64,000 nt of DNA from JANMGV01 sp037440405 (GCA_037440405.1 JBBIUE010000017.1:5248-69247); one strand, 5' to 3'. Numbered from the stretch's first letter, positions 52,902 through 62,745 are shown. Made by a program: numbers and translations. The notes: generated by a model not told the origin, from the letters alone.

Positions 52902-53747
52902 ATGAAGAATTCGCCATTGGTTCAGGCCTTTACAAGTGCCAAGGTAGTCAAGAGCCCCGTGTTGAACCGCATGGGTTTGCAGATCGCGCGCTCCTATGCG
53001 GCACGTTGGTGGTACAACATCCGCCCCGCATCGGTTGACGCGAATCTCCGTCCATTGCTGAGGAAGCTGCAATCGGATGGAATGGTCATGATTGAAAACT
53101 TCCTACCCGACGAAGCGTTTGAGCGTTTGAAAGCAGACTGCTTAAGACTGCTGGAGTTTGATCCAAAGAGAATCACGCGTAAGGAAATGGGGCCAACACA
53201 GTACTCCGTTGCCGCTCTGAAAGACTATCCGGACTTCAAATCAGAGTTCATCGATCAGTTCTATGCGGACCCGCGGCTTGTCGGGTTGATGCAAGCTGCT
53301 GAGAAGCGAAAAATCGACATGCGGTTGGTGCATCGCGCTGTCGAGCATGTGAAACAGGGCAACGTAACGACCGAAGGCGATCCCGAAACGGAAATGCATT
53401 CCGACGTGTTCTACCACACGCATAAGGCTTGGCTCTACCTGACCGACGTCGAGCCCAAGGACGCGCCCCTTGCATTTGTCCCAGGCACTCATCGACTAAA
53501 GACGACTCAATGGAAGTACATTTACGAACACAGTTTGGAGCCGGACAAGCCGTCGCGACGAATCAAGGAAGAAGAGCTCAAGAAGTGGGGGAGATCTGAA
53601 GTCGCCTTGAAGTGCAAGAAAAACACTCTTGTTTTAGCCAATGTTTGTGGCTATCACCGACGGAGCGTAGGTCAGCCCGGTGGAGAGCGCATCGCATTAC
53701 TTTGCAGTGTACGATCGCAACCGTTCGCTTACTGGTACCGCGGTTAA
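52902..53747 (+). CDS. Phytanoyl-CoA dioxygenase (PhyH) family oxygenase
   Basis: 281 residues. The double-stranded beta-helix fold of Fe(II)/2-oxoglutarate enzymes is indicated by METEMHSDVFYHT-like residues around His-x-Asp (MHSDVF, near 165), PLAFVPGTHRL, and a distal His with Arg in CGYHRRSVGQPGGER near 250-264. It would hydroxylate a small molecule or sugar/lipid. The start ATG 52902 has GAGGG seven bases upstream. Genes of this family occur in polysaccharide loci but the substrate is open. It is followed after 24 bases by a methyltransferase. Confidence 0.85.
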   Translation: MKNSPLVQAFTSAKVVKSPVLNRMGLQIARSYAARWWYNIRPASVDANLRPLLRKLQSDGMVMIENFLPDEAFERLKADCLRLLEFDPKRITRKEMGPTQYSVAALKDYPDFKSEFIDQFYADPRLVGLMQAAEKRKIDMRLVHRAVEHVKQGNVTTEGDPETEMHSDVFYHTHKAWLYLTDVEPKDAPLAFVPGTHRLKTTQWKYIYEHSLEPDKPSRRIKEEELKKWGRSEVALKCKKNTLVLANVCGYHRRSVGQPGGERIALLCSVRSQPFAYWYRG

Positions 53748-53771
53748 TTCGCGAAGCAAAAAGGCGATTTC

Positions 53772-54680
53772 GTGCCAACACCATCAAATTTGAAATCCAT
53801 CGATCCGACGGAGTCTTCGGAGATCGCCCGAATGGGAGTGGAGGGCAGTCCGACAGCTTGGAATCGTATATGGACCAAGATGCGGGCGTCGCAAGCTCCC
53901 AGGATGAAGGCATTCGTTAGGGGAAAGCCGAAAACACTAAACCAGTTTTGGCAACGAGCCTACTTCGACGACTTAATGGAGTTGCTGAAGCCCTCAAAAG
54001 ACTGGAAGTTTCTAGAGCTCGGTTCAGGACGCGGTACAACCTCTCTATACCTCGCATCAAGCGGCTTCGATTACATCACTCTTCTCGACCTCTCAGAACC
54101 AATTCTCGAACAAGCAATCGAGAATTTTCAGTCCGAGCAGGTGGCCGCTCCAACGACGATTTGTGCCAATGCGTTAAACACCAATCTCCCATCCGAATCG
54201 TTTGATTGCATTTACAACATTGGTGTTCTCGAACATTTCGAGAATCCAAGCGATTTTTTGAAAGAGTCCTTTCGATTGCTACGCCCGTCAGGCAGCATCT
54301 TCATGGTGATCGTACCGGACTATCCTTTCTCTAAATCCGCCTTTTGCCGACTGTTATTTCATCCCTCGTCCTTGCTCAAGACCGCATTGAAAAGAGCCGT
54401 TGGAGAAAAGCACATTAAGAAAAACGTCGACATGATACGTACGAACTTCGGAACATCTGAATACGCTTCCATAGCTACATCCCTTGGGTTCACGGATGCG
54501 AAATGTGTTCCTTACAATCCGTATCATCGTATCTGCGCAGACAGTTGGTATTTGAACAAGTGGGTCCTGGGTTGGTATAAGCTGCACTATTCGTTTGTTC
54601 GGTGTTTGGGACGTCTTCCGTCATTGCAAACATCCGAGCATATTGGAAGCTGCTGCCTGCTCACAGCGAAAAAACCGTAA
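53772..54680 (+). CDS. Class I SAM-dependent methyltransferase
   Basis: 302 residues from GTG 53772. Motif I is FLELGSGRGTTSLYLASSG near residue 80, then LLDLSEPILEQAIE, and the motif IV-like region DCIYNIGVLEHFENPSDFLKESFRLLRPSG of the Methyltransf_11 type. The first 70 residues are helical and basic (WNRIWTKMRAS). The C-terminal 100 residues include a hydrophobic tail of the UbiE/sugar-methylase type. It lies between the PhyH enzyme and a glycosyltransferase; it probably methylates a sugar of the repeat unit. Confidence 0.85.
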   Translation: MPTPSNLKSIDPTESSEIARMGVEGSPTAWNRIWTKMRASQAPRMKAFVRGKPKTLNQFWQRAYFDDLMELLKPSKDWKFLELGSGRGTTSLYLASSGFDYITLLDLSEPILEQAIENFQSEQVAAPTTICANALNTNLPSESFDCIYNIGVLEHFENPSDFLKESFRLLRPSGSIFMVIVPDYPFSKSAFCRLLFHPSSLLKTALKRAVGEKHIKKNVDMIRTNFGTSEYASIATSLGFTDAKCVPYNPYHRICADSWYLNKWVLGWYKLHYSFVRCLGRLPSLQTSEHIGSCCLLTAKKP

Positions 54681-54799
54681 TGGATGGTTCCTCGTCGTCC
54701 CACTGGATCGGCATTAAACGCGGAACAAACCGAAATCCCCTTCCTTTGCCGACTTGGTAATTGTACGGGACGAAGTCGCGCTCCATCGATATTTCTGAA

Positions 54800-56227
54800 A
54801 TGATTTCGATCTGGTTCAATATTACGCACGGCTTTCAGGCCAGGATGCTCCTGCGGTCCGAGATTAGTGAACGGCTTTTGGCGGACGGCGCTCGTCTCAT
54901 CATCTGTTCACCCAATGCGGACGAAGTCTATTTTCGCGAGGAATTTGATCACCCGCAAATCGAACTTGTGAAGATGCCCCACAGCTTTTCCAAGCTCGAA
55001 ATGCAGATGATGAACATTCGGCAGTACGCGTTGATGAATCCCAAACTGGGACAGACGCTGAATCACAAACAAGAGGCGCTGAAAACGCAGAATCCGAAAC
55101 GCTACCGAATATCTTGCTTGTTGAATAGCGTTCTTGGAAGAGTGACGCCCATTCGTCATCTTTACATGTGGGCGGAGGGAGCCATTTTTCCTGGCACCGA
55201 GTTCGATCCATTGCTGCATCAACATCAGCCGAACCTCGTGGTTACCGGAACCCCGGGCTTCAACGCCTATGATGCCCATTTGCTCCGCGCCGCAAAACGC
55301 CTTCGAATTCCAAGTGTTTCCGTCATCCTGTCGTGGGATAATTTGACTTCCAAAGGTGTCATGAATGGCGTTCCCGTCCACTTGATCGTATGGAGCGACT
55401 TGATGGCCGACGATGCGATGAAGTACCACGACTATCCTCGGGAACGCATTCAATGGTGTGGTGCCGCGCAATTCGATCACTACTTCAACTTCCGCCAACA
55501 CTTTGATCGGTCCGCGTGGCGGACCGAACGTGGGATTCCTGCCGATGCTGGCTTGATCGTGTACGGTACCATCAATCCGCCAATCTGCCCGCATGAGCCT
55601 CAGATCGTCAGGAGCATCATTCGGCAAATGCGCGAAGGCCAGTTTCCGCGAACATGTCATTTGTGGGTTCGGCTGCACCCACAAGTGGTTAAGGGAGATT
55701 CTCGACACATCATTCAGCCCTATCTCGACATGGCCGCCGAAGACGTTCACATCGAAGTTCCGCCGGTCCAGTCGGACGCGCTCAGTTGGGATCTTCCGAA
55801 GTCGGATGCGATCCACCTGGCCAAGACGATTGCTGCGGCGGACATCGTTGTGACTACAAGCTCGACCTTGAGCATCGACGCAGCTTGCCTCGATACGCCG
55901 ATCATCAATATCTTTTACGATGGTGACACATCGGTCGATGCTGCCGTCTCAACACAGCGATTCAAGAAATATACGCATTATGCGCGATTGTTGCGAACTG
56001 GCGGCATCGCTATCGCCGATCGCCCTGAACAATTCGCAGAGTTCGTTCGTCGCTACTTGAATGATCCGTCCGCAGATCGGGCGGGGCGTGAGGCGATGTT
56101 GCGGCAGGAATTGAACGAGTTCGACGGTCTAGCGAGCGCTCGGACTGCCTCCGCTCTGCAGCTTCTCGCCAGACACTCCCGGTCCGCTGCCAGCAACGAC
56201 CGCGATCTTGTCCTTTCCAAAGCATAA
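54800..56227 (+). CDS. GT-B glycosyl/glycerophosphotransferase-like protein
   Basis: 475 residues from ATG 54800; a TTG at 54761 is also open and neither has a clear ribosome site. The N-terminal half begins IWFNITHGFQARMLL and has PNLVVTGTPGFNAYDAHLL and VSVILSWDNLTSKG. The C-terminal half has VRLHPQ, then VPPVQSDALSW, and TSSTLSIDAACLDTPIINI. This pattern is like CDP-glycerol glycerophosphotransferases and related GT-B enzymes that find acceptor sugars on lipid carriers. The last 30 residues are polar. It overlaps the next glycosyltransferase by one base (TAATG), implying coupling. Confidence 0.75.
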   Translation: MISIWFNITHGFQARMLLRSEISERLLADGARLIICSPNADEVYFREEFDHPQIELVKMPHSFSKLEMQMMNIRQYALMNPKLGQTLNHKQEALKTQNPKRYRISCLLNSVLGRVTPIRHLYMWAEGAIFPGTEFDPLLHQHQPNLVVTGTPGFNAYDAHLLRAAKRLRIPSVSVILSWDNLTSKGVMNGVPVHLIVWSDLMADDAMKYHDYPRERIQWCGAAQFDHYFNFRQHFDRSAWRTERGIPADAGLIVYGTINPPICPHEPQIVRSIIRQMREGQFPRTCHLWVRLHPQVVKGDSRHIIQPYLDMAAEDVHIEVPPVQSDALSWDLPKSDAIHLAKTIAAADIVVTTSSTLSIDAACLDTPIINIFYDGDTSVDAAVSTQRFKKYTHYARLLRTGGIAIADRPEQFAEFVRRYLNDPSADRAGREAMLRQELNEFDGLASARTASALQLLARHSRSAASNDRDLVLSKA

Positions 56228-57453
56228 TGACCGCACTTTTTGATAACGAAGTTCAATGGGCGACCGATGGCCGTCGCTCCAATCTTGGAAGGAATCTCAT
56301 CGTTTGTTGGACGATCCCTCCGACCGTGGTCGGATCCGCCTCGATCGTTGACAAACTGGCAACGCTGCTCGGACCGGAGCACGCCGAACTGATGGGAGAA
56401 GGAGTGAAGGGAAAGCCCAGCACTCGCCCCGGCCATTTGCCTCGAACCCATCACGTGTATTTTCCCCATAATTTTGTTGGACGAAAGACCGTACGCAACT
56501 GGCTTTACCCAATCGTTCTTCGTCGCATGGTTCGCACTGCTCAACCGCGACAGTTCGATCGGGTGATCGGCGTGTTCCCGGACGAGTTTTGGCTGTGGTC
56601 GTCGTTTCAATTGGCGCGAAGACTAGGAGTCCCATTCTATCCGTTTCTCCACAATACCTATCTCGAAAACCGCACAGGCTGGAAACGATCGCTCGCAGCA
56701 ACATTGCAGAAAAAGGTTTTCGATTCCAGCAAGGTTGTATTCGTCGCCAATGATGGCATGAGAGAGTTCTACGAAGAAAACTATCCGGGGTTGAACGTTG
56801 TGACGTTGAACCACATCAATGAGGAACCGATTCCCGATTTCGAGGAACCGCCACCTCCCAGAACTCCTACTCGGATCGCTTATTTGGGGACCTTCAATCA
56901 ATCCAATGCCGATGCGTTCTCTCGATTTGTACGAGCTATCCAAGGACGCGATGACATCGAATTCACGACTTTTTCGGGAGCGTCCGCCGAATTCTTTGAG
57001 TCGCGAGGATTGAGTGGCCCAAATTTTCGACATACGCGAGTCGCTCCTCAGGTGGTCGTCGCCACCCTACGCCAGTTCGACATCATTTTCATCCCTCATG
57101 GATTTCGGGGGAAGTTCAGTCAGGTTGAGTACGATACGATTTTCCCGACGCGAACGATTCCTTGCTTGTTAGCTGGGCGTCCCCTTCTGGTTCACTCCCC
57201 CGCTCGCAGTTCCTTCAACCGTTGGCTGATCCGAAAAGACTGTGCTCTGATCGTTGACGAGGAGGAGCCGTTGAAGCTGATCGAAGCCGTCCATCGCTTG
57301 CGATCAAATCCTTCTCTGCGCGAGCGCATCAGCCGCAACGCACTCAAAGCAGCAGAGCAGTTCCAGCCTCAAGGAGTGCTCGAAACGTTTCAGCGAGCCA
57401 TCGGCCAGTCGGAGTCAGTATCCAAGGAAGCCGAAAAGGACTGTCGGCAATGA
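56227..57453 (+). CDS. Glycosyltransferase, GT-B fold (GT4-like)
   Basis: 408 residues. The two Rossmann-like halves are visible: VCWTIPPTVVGSASIVDKL at the N-terminus with FPDEFWLWSSFQLARRLGVPFYPFLHN, and TRIAYLGTFNQSNADAFSRFVRAI starting the C-terminal half, then HTRVAPQVVVATLRQFDIIFIPHG. A conserved ExxxxxxE motif of classic GT4 enzymes is not clear (FPTRTIPCLLAGRPLLVHSP takes its place). It is cytoplasmic and probably adds one sugar to the repeat unit. It overlaps the next gene by four bases (ATGA). Confidence 0.78.
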   Translation: MTALFDNEVQWATDGRRSNLGRNLIVCWTIPPTVVGSASIVDKLATLLGPEHAELMGEGVKGKPSTRPGHLPRTHHVYFPHNFVGRKTVRNWLYPIVLRRMVRTAQPRQFDRVIGVFPDEFWLWSSFQLARRLGVPFYPFLHNTYLENRTGWKRSLAATLQKKVFDSSKVVFVANDGMREFYEENYPGLNVVTLNHINEEPIPDFEEPPPPRTPTRIAYLGTFNQSNADAFSRFVRAIQGRDDIEFTTFSGASAEFFESRGLSGPNFRHTRVAPQVVVATLRQFDIIFIPHGFRGKFSQVEYDTIFPTRTIPCLLAGRPLLVHSPARSSFNRWLIRKDCALIVDEEEPLKLIEAVHRLRSNPSLRERISRNALKAAEQFQPQGVLETFQRAIGQSESVSKEAEKDCRQ

Positions 57454-58511
57454 AAATATGCATCACCGGTGGTGCGGGATTCGTAGGCTCGAATCTGGGG
57501 CTGGCATTTCAGCGATCCTCCGAGCGGTTTCGCGTTACCGCCCTCGATAATCTGAAACGCCGGGGAAGCGAGCTGAATCTGGAACGGCTGCGCGGTGCAA
57601 AGATTCCCTTCGTTCACGGTGATATTCGAAACGCCGAAGATCTCGAAGCGCTTCCCGAATTTGATCTGCTGATCGACTGTTCTGCGGAACCTTCGGTTCA
57701 TGCCGGAGCCACGGGTTCGCCTCGAGGAGTCCTCAATACGAACTTGCTTGGGACCCTCAATTGCCTTGAGGTAGCCGCGAATCGGGGCGCTGCGTTTCTG
57801 TTTCTCAGCACCAGCCGCGTCTACCCAATCGAACCGATCAATGGTCTCCCCTACGTTGAAAACGAAGCGCGCTTTGAATGGATGGAACCGTCGAACCACG
57901 AGGGAGTGTCAGCGATCGGCATCGCAGAGGCCTTTACGCTCGAGGGTGCTCGTTCTTACTATGGAGCGTCGAAACTGGCTAGCGAGTTACTGATCACGGA
58001 GTACGTATTCAATCGCAAACTTCGAGCCCTGATCAATCGTTGCGGAATTCTGACTGGCCCCTGGCAGTTTGGCAAGGTAGATCAGGGAGTCATCACTCTG
58101 TGGGTAGCCCGGCATGTGTTCCATCGCCCGCTAACTTATACCGGATTTGGAGGCCAAGGGAAACAAGTTCGGGACATCTTGCACGTGGACGATTTGTTCG
58201 AGCTATTGGTGATGCAGATCGAGAGCATCGACCAGTGGTCCGGTCAGGTCTACAACGTCGGCGGAGGACGAGCTTGTTCGGTGAGCCTCCGCGAGCTTAC
58301 CGAGCTTTGTAGTGAGGTCTCCGGAAATCGAATCGAACTAAACTCGCTGCCGACAACGAATCCGCTTGACGTTCGAATCTATCTGTCCGATTCACGCAAG
58401 GCGCAGACCGATTTTCGTTGGGTGCCTAAGCGGAATCCAAGTCAGATTGTCGAGGAAATCCACGACTGGGTCGTCGCAAACAGGCGTTCCTTGGAGTCCA
58501 TACTGGACTAG
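57450..58511 (+). CDS. CDP-paratose 2-epimerase-like SDR
   Basis: 353 residues. NAD motif ITGGAGFVGSNLGLAF, LDNLKRRGSELNLERL and the CDP-tyvelose-epimerase-type IDCSAEPSVHAG, then STSRVYPI and RCGILTGPWQFGKVDQGV. The catalytic YYGASKLASELL has an intact YxxxK. It is the second epimerase of this family in the locus (the other at 48379 carries Phe instead of Tyr), and the two share order of motifs but clearly differ in sequence. Substrate is probably a CDP-sugar. It overlaps the upstream glycosyltransferase. Confidence 0.83.
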   Translation: MKICITGGAGFVGSNLGLAFQRSSERFRVTALDNLKRRGSELNLERLRGAKIPFVHGDIRNAEDLEALPEFDLLIDCSAEPSVHAGATGSPRGVLNTNLLGTLNCLEVAANRGAAFLFLSTSRVYPIEPINGLPYVENEARFEWMEPSNHEGVSAIGIAEAFTLEGARSYYGASKLASELLITEYVFNRKLRALINRCGILTGPWQFGKVDQGVITLWVARHVFHRPLTYTGFGGQGKQVRDILHVDDLFELLVMQIESIDQWSGQVYNVGGGRACSVSLRELTELCSEVSGNRIELNSLPTTNPLDVRIYLSDSRKAQTDFRWVPKRNPSQIVEEIHDWVVANRRSLESILD

Positions 58512-58528
58512 CGGCACGGGATCGACGC

Positions 58529-60412
58529 ATGTGTGGCATAGCAGGTTGGCTCGACTTCGAGAATTTGGGGCCGGATCGTCCCATGCTGGAAGCGATGACT
58601 CGCACTTTGCGGCATCGCGGCCCGGATGGTGAAGGATTCTATGAATCAGGCCCTGTCCATCTCGGCCACCGCAGGCTAAGCATCATTGACCTGGTCGGCA
58701 GTGCCCAACCACTATGCAACGAGGATGCATCCATTTGGATTATCTTTAACGGAGAGATTTTTAACTTTCAGGAGCTTCGGAAGAATCTCATTGCTAAAGG
58801 CCATCAGTTTAAGACAACCGGAGACACGGAAACGCTCGTTCATGCTTACGAAGAGTATGGCCAGGATATGGTCGATCATCTTCGGGGGCAATTCGCTTTC
58901 GCGATCTGGGACGGTCATCAGGAGCAGTTGTTTCTCGCTCGCGATCGCATGGGACAAATGCCTCTCTACTTTGCTCGTCTACCAGGCGGAATCGTTTTTG
59001 GATCCGAGCTCAAGGCCGTGAAGAAGCATGTCCAAGTGAGGCAGGAACTCGATCTCCTCTCACTCGACGCCTATCTTGCGTTCCGTTATGTCCCCGAGCC
59101 CCGATCGATTTACCAGCATGTAGAAAAGCTGCCACCCGCTCATCGGATGCTGGTCTCTCGTCGAGGTATCGCGGTCACTCGTTACTGGGCACCTAACTTT
59201 GAAGACAAGGTCCAACTTTCCGAGCAGGAAACCCTTGAGCAGCTTGATGAACTTCTGCGCGAGTCCGTGCGTCTGCGCATGATCGCCGATGTTCCGCTCG
59301 GGGCATTTCTTTCAGGAGGCATCGACTCAACGCTGGTGGTCGCGGCAATGAGTCGCGAGGCGTCTTCTCCCGTGAAGACGTTCACGATCGGTTTTGAGGA
59401 AGAATCGCATGATGAGCGAGAGCATGCTCAATTCGTTGCGAGCAAGTTTGGAACGGAGCACCATCCATTCGTCGTGAGGCCGAATGCGGTCGACGTTTTG
59501 CCGACCATGGTTGAAGCATTCGATGAACCATTCGCCGACAGCTCTGCTTTAGCAGTCTACTATTTGTCTCAACTCACTCGGCAGCATGTGACGGTCGCGC
59601 TCAATGGTGATGGTGGCGATGAATCATTCGCGGGATACACTCGCTACAAATCGACGTTGCAGTTTGAACAGTTTCGCAGGATTCCGAGCTTAGTTCGGGA
59701 TGCAGGTGTTGGGTTGGTTCGAGGTCTCGGAAGAAGTCCCCTGGGCTTGGCGGCACCGGTGCGTCAGGCCGCTCGGTGGGCCGAGTACGCTCAATTAGGG
59801 CTGGCGGAATTTTATGAGCGCGCCTCGAGAATCGATGCGGAGGTTCGCCGATCGATCCTTTCGCCCGCGCTGAGACAGGCCGTCGATGCGTTGGAGACTT
59901 GGCATCCGATCGCAACCGCTTTTGATGGGCTGCCTTTAGAGACAATCGACCGTATCCTGCTGGCCGATCAGCAAGTCTATTTGCCTGGAGATTTGCTGGT
60001 GAAAGTCGACCGAATGGCCATGCACCATAGCCTGGAATGTCGATCGCCGTTTCTCGACCATCACATCGTTGACTTCGCGGCGCGATTACCAGCAACTAGG
60101 AAAATTCCCTCGGGACGCTTGAAACATTTGCTCAAGCAACTTCTTCTGCGTGACTTTCCGAAGGATTTCGTGGAGCGAAAGAAGCATGGTTTCGGAGTTC
60201 CGGTCGCCCATTGGTTCCGCACGCAACTCAGGGATTGGACGGTCGAGTTGCTGTCACAATCGAAATTGGTGCAAGATGGTATCTGCGAGCGATTGGCCGT
60301 CGATCGCTTGCTTCGATATCATGCGGAGGGGCGAACGCGATTTCAGGCTCAGCTCTGGTCGCTGGTGAATTTGGAACTGTGGTACGCTCGCGTCCATTTA
60401 GCGGGCGCATAA
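58529..60412 (+). CDS. asnB: Asparagine synthase (glutamine-hydrolysing)
   Basis: 627 residues. Starts MCGIAGWL with catalytic Cys2 of the class II glutaminase domain, then LRHRGPDGEG, FNGEIFNF, and GDTETLVHAYEEYG. The synthetase domain has the PP-loop LSGGIDSTLVVAAM near residue 260 and ALNGDGGDESFAGYTRY. The C-terminus has KVDRMAMHHSLECRSPFLDH. In a polysaccharide locus such enzymes often amidate a uronic acid or sugar acid instead of aspartate. The gene lies four bases before a sulfotransferase gene. Its local role is inferred from context. Confidence 0.93.
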   Translation: MCGIAGWLDFENLGPDRPMLEAMTRTLRHRGPDGEGFYESGPVHLGHRRLSIIDLVGSAQPLCNEDASIWIIFNGEIFNFQELRKNLIAKGHQFKTTGDTETLVHAYEEYGQDMVDHLRGQFAFAIWDGHQEQLFLARDRMGQMPLYFARLPGGIVFGSELKAVKKHVQVRQELDLLSLDAYLAFRYVPEPRSIYQHVEKLPPAHRMLVSRRGIAVTRYWAPNFEDKVQLSEQETLEQLDELLRESVRLRMIADVPLGAFLSGGIDSTLVVAAMSREASSPVKTFTIGFEEESHDEREHAQFVASKFGTEHHPFVVRPNAVDVLPTMVEAFDEPFADSSALAVYYLSQLTRQHVTVALNGDGGDESFAGYTRYKSTLQFEQFRRIPSLVRDAGVGLVRGLGRSPLGLAAPVRQAARWAEYAQLGLAEFYERASRIDAEVRRSILSPALRQAVDALETWHPIATAFDGLPLETIDRILLADQQVYLPGDLLVKVDRMAMHHSLECRSPFLDHHIVDFAARLPATRKIPSGRLKHLLKQLLLRDFPKDFVERKKHGFGVPVAHWFRTQLRDWTVELLSQSKLVQDGICERLAVDRLLRYHAEGRTRFQAQLWSLVNLELWYARVHLAGA

Positions 60413-60415
60413 CTC

Positions 60416-61357
60416 ATGACTACTCCGATATTCGTTGTCGGGCTGAATCGATCAGGAACGAAGTGGCTTTCCAATGAGTTGGCCAAGCACCCGCAGATTG
60501 CTTGCGTACAAAACGAGCGAACGGGCATCCGCGAGACGAATATGTTCCGCGGATTCGGACGGAAGTTCGATCTAAATAACATCGATGAATACATCGCGCT
60601 AGTAGAGCTGTGGGCCGCCAGCGATTTTTTCCATCGCACCGGCGTGGATAAATCGATCTTCTACCTCACTCATCCGCTTCCGAACGACACCCTGACGATG
60701 TTCGGAATCTTGATGGATGAGTACGCTCGACTGCAGGGTAAGCCCTATTGGCTTCAGAAAGCGCAGCCAATCGCCGGATTGGAACTAGCAAGGCACTTTC
60801 CAAAAGCTCATTTCGTTATCATCCGACGGCAATTGCAGGATCAAGTGCGATCGGTGTGCAAGTTGAAAGACAACCGATTGATTTGGAACGTTGCCCGTGC
60901 GACTTTTGCCAATGTTCGAGAAAATAAAATGCTCGATCGACTGCAATCTTTGGCAAAATGTCCGGTTGTCCAGTACGAACGGTTTATGAGCCATCGAGAC
61001 GAAGAGCTGACGCATTTGTTCCAACAATGGGGAATGTCACGACTGGATTCCGATAGCAAAAAACAAACTGACAAAATTCCCAACACATCCTTCAACGATC
61101 CGAGCCAAAAAGGCTCCTATTTCCAATTTCCAGAACGAATGATGCTGCATTTGACTAGCATGATTGCGGGGTGTATCCCGTATTCCTTTATGCTGCATGT
61201 GGCGCAGCGCTCATGGCAACAGGCCGGACCGATTGTCCCCGGCAGCTTTGCAAACATCGAAGCCCAGTATCCGCGGCTACGTGAATCGTTCGGACCATCG
61301 CGGCGACGAATTCCCACTCAGAGTCGTTTTTCAACTCAGCAGGCGCAACTTCCATGA
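60416..61357 (+). CDS. Sulfotransferase (second of three)
   Basis: 313 residues. The PAPS loop is IFVVGLNRSGTKWLSNELAKHP at the N-terminus, and the 3'-phosphate-binding region AHFVIIRRQLQDQVRSVCKL near residue 140. There is no signal peptide, so it acts in the cytoplasm. The last 70 residues are more variable, with a hydrophobic patch (MMLHLTSMIAGCIPYSFML). It starts four bases after asnB and its stop overlaps the next gene by four bases (ATGA). It probably sulfates a sugar in the repeat unit. Confidence 0.8.
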   Translation: MTTPIFVVGLNRSGTKWLSNELAKHPQIACVQNERTGIRETNMFRGFGRKFDLNNIDEYIALVELWAASDFFHRTGVDKSIFYLTHPLPNDTLTMFGILMDEYARLQGKPYWLQKAQPIAGLELARHFPKAHFVIIRRQLQDQVRSVCKLKDNRLIWNVARATFANVRENKMLDRLQSLAKCPVVQYERFMSHRDEELTHLFQQWGMSRLDSDSKKQTDKIPNTSFNDPSQKGSYFQFPERMMLHLTSMIAGCIPYSFMLHVAQRSWQQAGPIVPGSFANIEAQYPRLRESFGPSRRRIPTQSRFSTQQAQLP

Positions 61358-62745
61358 ATCCTCAAGTTGGTGGACAAACACCGCGGCAAATGGTCGGTTC
61401 CATTAATCCGGCAGGCGTTTCCGTACTGCAATCACTCCCATCCCGATTGCCTCGACAACGCATGCTCGAATGGACCTATTATGTTCTGGCGGCCTGTTGC
61501 TTTTGGAATCTCACCGGACTGGGAGTCATTCTGTTCAAAAACGGCCGCTTGTCGACTGCGGCGATCGTTTTAAGCTGTGTCTACTTCTTTGCCAGAGCCT
61601 CTCACATCAGCAAGAAGTTGAATTCCAGAATTTTTGTAGCCTACTTTGTGATGATTGCCATGTACTTGGGCGTAGCTTACGCACAGGTTCAAAACAACAT
61701 CTACGTCTTCGTTTATGTAAGCTCCTTGTTCCTCACCTATTGTGCCGCAATCGCGACAAGGGCCTTGGTCTCGACCATGGGACTCGACAAGTTCTTGAGG
61801 ATCACTTGCTTGTTCATGTGCCTCGGAGCTTGGAGCGTTTTTCTGAGTCCTTTTCTACAACGTTACTATCGCAATTCTTCCAATGCGGAAGTCGCCTCGA
61901 ATGCCGGTCGCTTTCTGGGATTTTTTACCAATCCCAATGAGACGGGGTATGCTGGCAGTCTGGCAGCAGTGGGGTGCTTTGCCTGCTTGGCATTGCCTCG
62001 AAAAAGGACCTGGCTCCTTGCATCTGCCATTGTGATTACGGGGGTTGGGGTAACGCTGACTTTCTCTCGCGGTGCTCTGGCGACCTTGCTCGCCTGCGGT
62101 ATTGGTTTTCAGTTCTTAACCGCCAGATTGGGACAACGGGCGGTCGGATTCCTTGTTTCTGGGATTATTCTGTTCGCATTGACTTATTGGTTTTTTACGG
62201 ATGGTTACCATAAATTTGAATGGACGCATCAGCAGTTGCGACGCATTCAAAGCGTGGAAAAACTCTTGACTTTTCAAGAAGTAGAATCTGAGGATATCGG
62301 AGGACGCATCGATGGCGCACGTGCCGGAATCGCGTATTGGCTTGAGAGTCCTTGGACAGGAAATGGGCTGGGCACTCTCCACAACATGCCTGATCGTTAT
62401 TCTGGTGGTTTAGGTTGCCACAATGCCCATGTGATGTTGATTGGTGAAAGTGGAGTGATTGGCTTTACCTTCTATGTGATTTTCTTGATTGTCTGGGGCA
62501 TTGAAAGTTGGAATTGCAAATCGCAACCGATACGAGCGTTTTCGCTGGGACTTATCCTAGTGTTTTTGACCTTTGGCATGGCGAATCACGGTTTGCTAGG
62601 GGCAAGAGGCGTTAACCTAGCGATGGGAATCTCTATCGGTCTACTATCGCTGCGCATCACAGCGGATGGAGAAATGAATCCAGTGGCCCCGACTCGGAAC
62701 AGGCGCAGGCAATATGCGATGCCCTCTTTTAATCGCTACGGCTAA
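61354..62745 (+). CDS. O-antigen ligase / polymerase (Wzy/WaaL-like) membrane protein
   Basis: 463 residues with roughly ten to twelve membrane helices. The family pattern is a long exported loop between later helices: GGRIDGARAGIAYWLESPWTGNGLG followed by GLGCHNAHVMLIGESGVIGF, with the HNxH-like element typical of WaaL/Wzy. A hydrophilic N-terminus of about 35 residues precedes the first helix. It should polymerise repeat units or ligate a finished chain on the exported side of the inner membrane. It overlaps the sulfotransferase by four bases. Confidence 0.83.
   Translation: MNPQVGGQTPRQMVGSINPAGVSVLQSLPSRLPRQRMLEWTYYVLAACCFWNLTGLGVILFKNGRLSTAAIVLSCVYFFARASHISKKLNSRIFVAYFVMIAMYLGVAYAQVQNNIYVFVYVSSLFLTYCAAIATRALVSTMGLDKFLRITCLFMCLGAWSVFLSPFLQRYYRNSSNAEVASNAGRFLGFFTNPNETGYAGSLAAVGCFACLALPRKRTWLLASAIVITGVGVTLTFSRGALATLLACGIGFQFLTARLGQRAVGFLVSGIILFALTYWFFTDGYHKFEWTHQQLRRIQSVEKLLTFQEVESEDIGGRIDGARAGIAYWLESPWTGNGLGTLHNMPDRYSGGLGCHNAHVMLIGESGVIGFTFYVIFLIVWGIESWNCKSQPIRAFSLGLILVFLTFGMANHGLLGARGVNLAMGISIGLLSLRITADGEMNPVAPTRNRRRQYAMPSFNRYG

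Noticed and set aside
54908..55816. 302-codon minus-strand frame
   Set aside because: It is antisense to a GT-B gene with clear motifs and overlapping neighbours; composition is that of a shadow frame.
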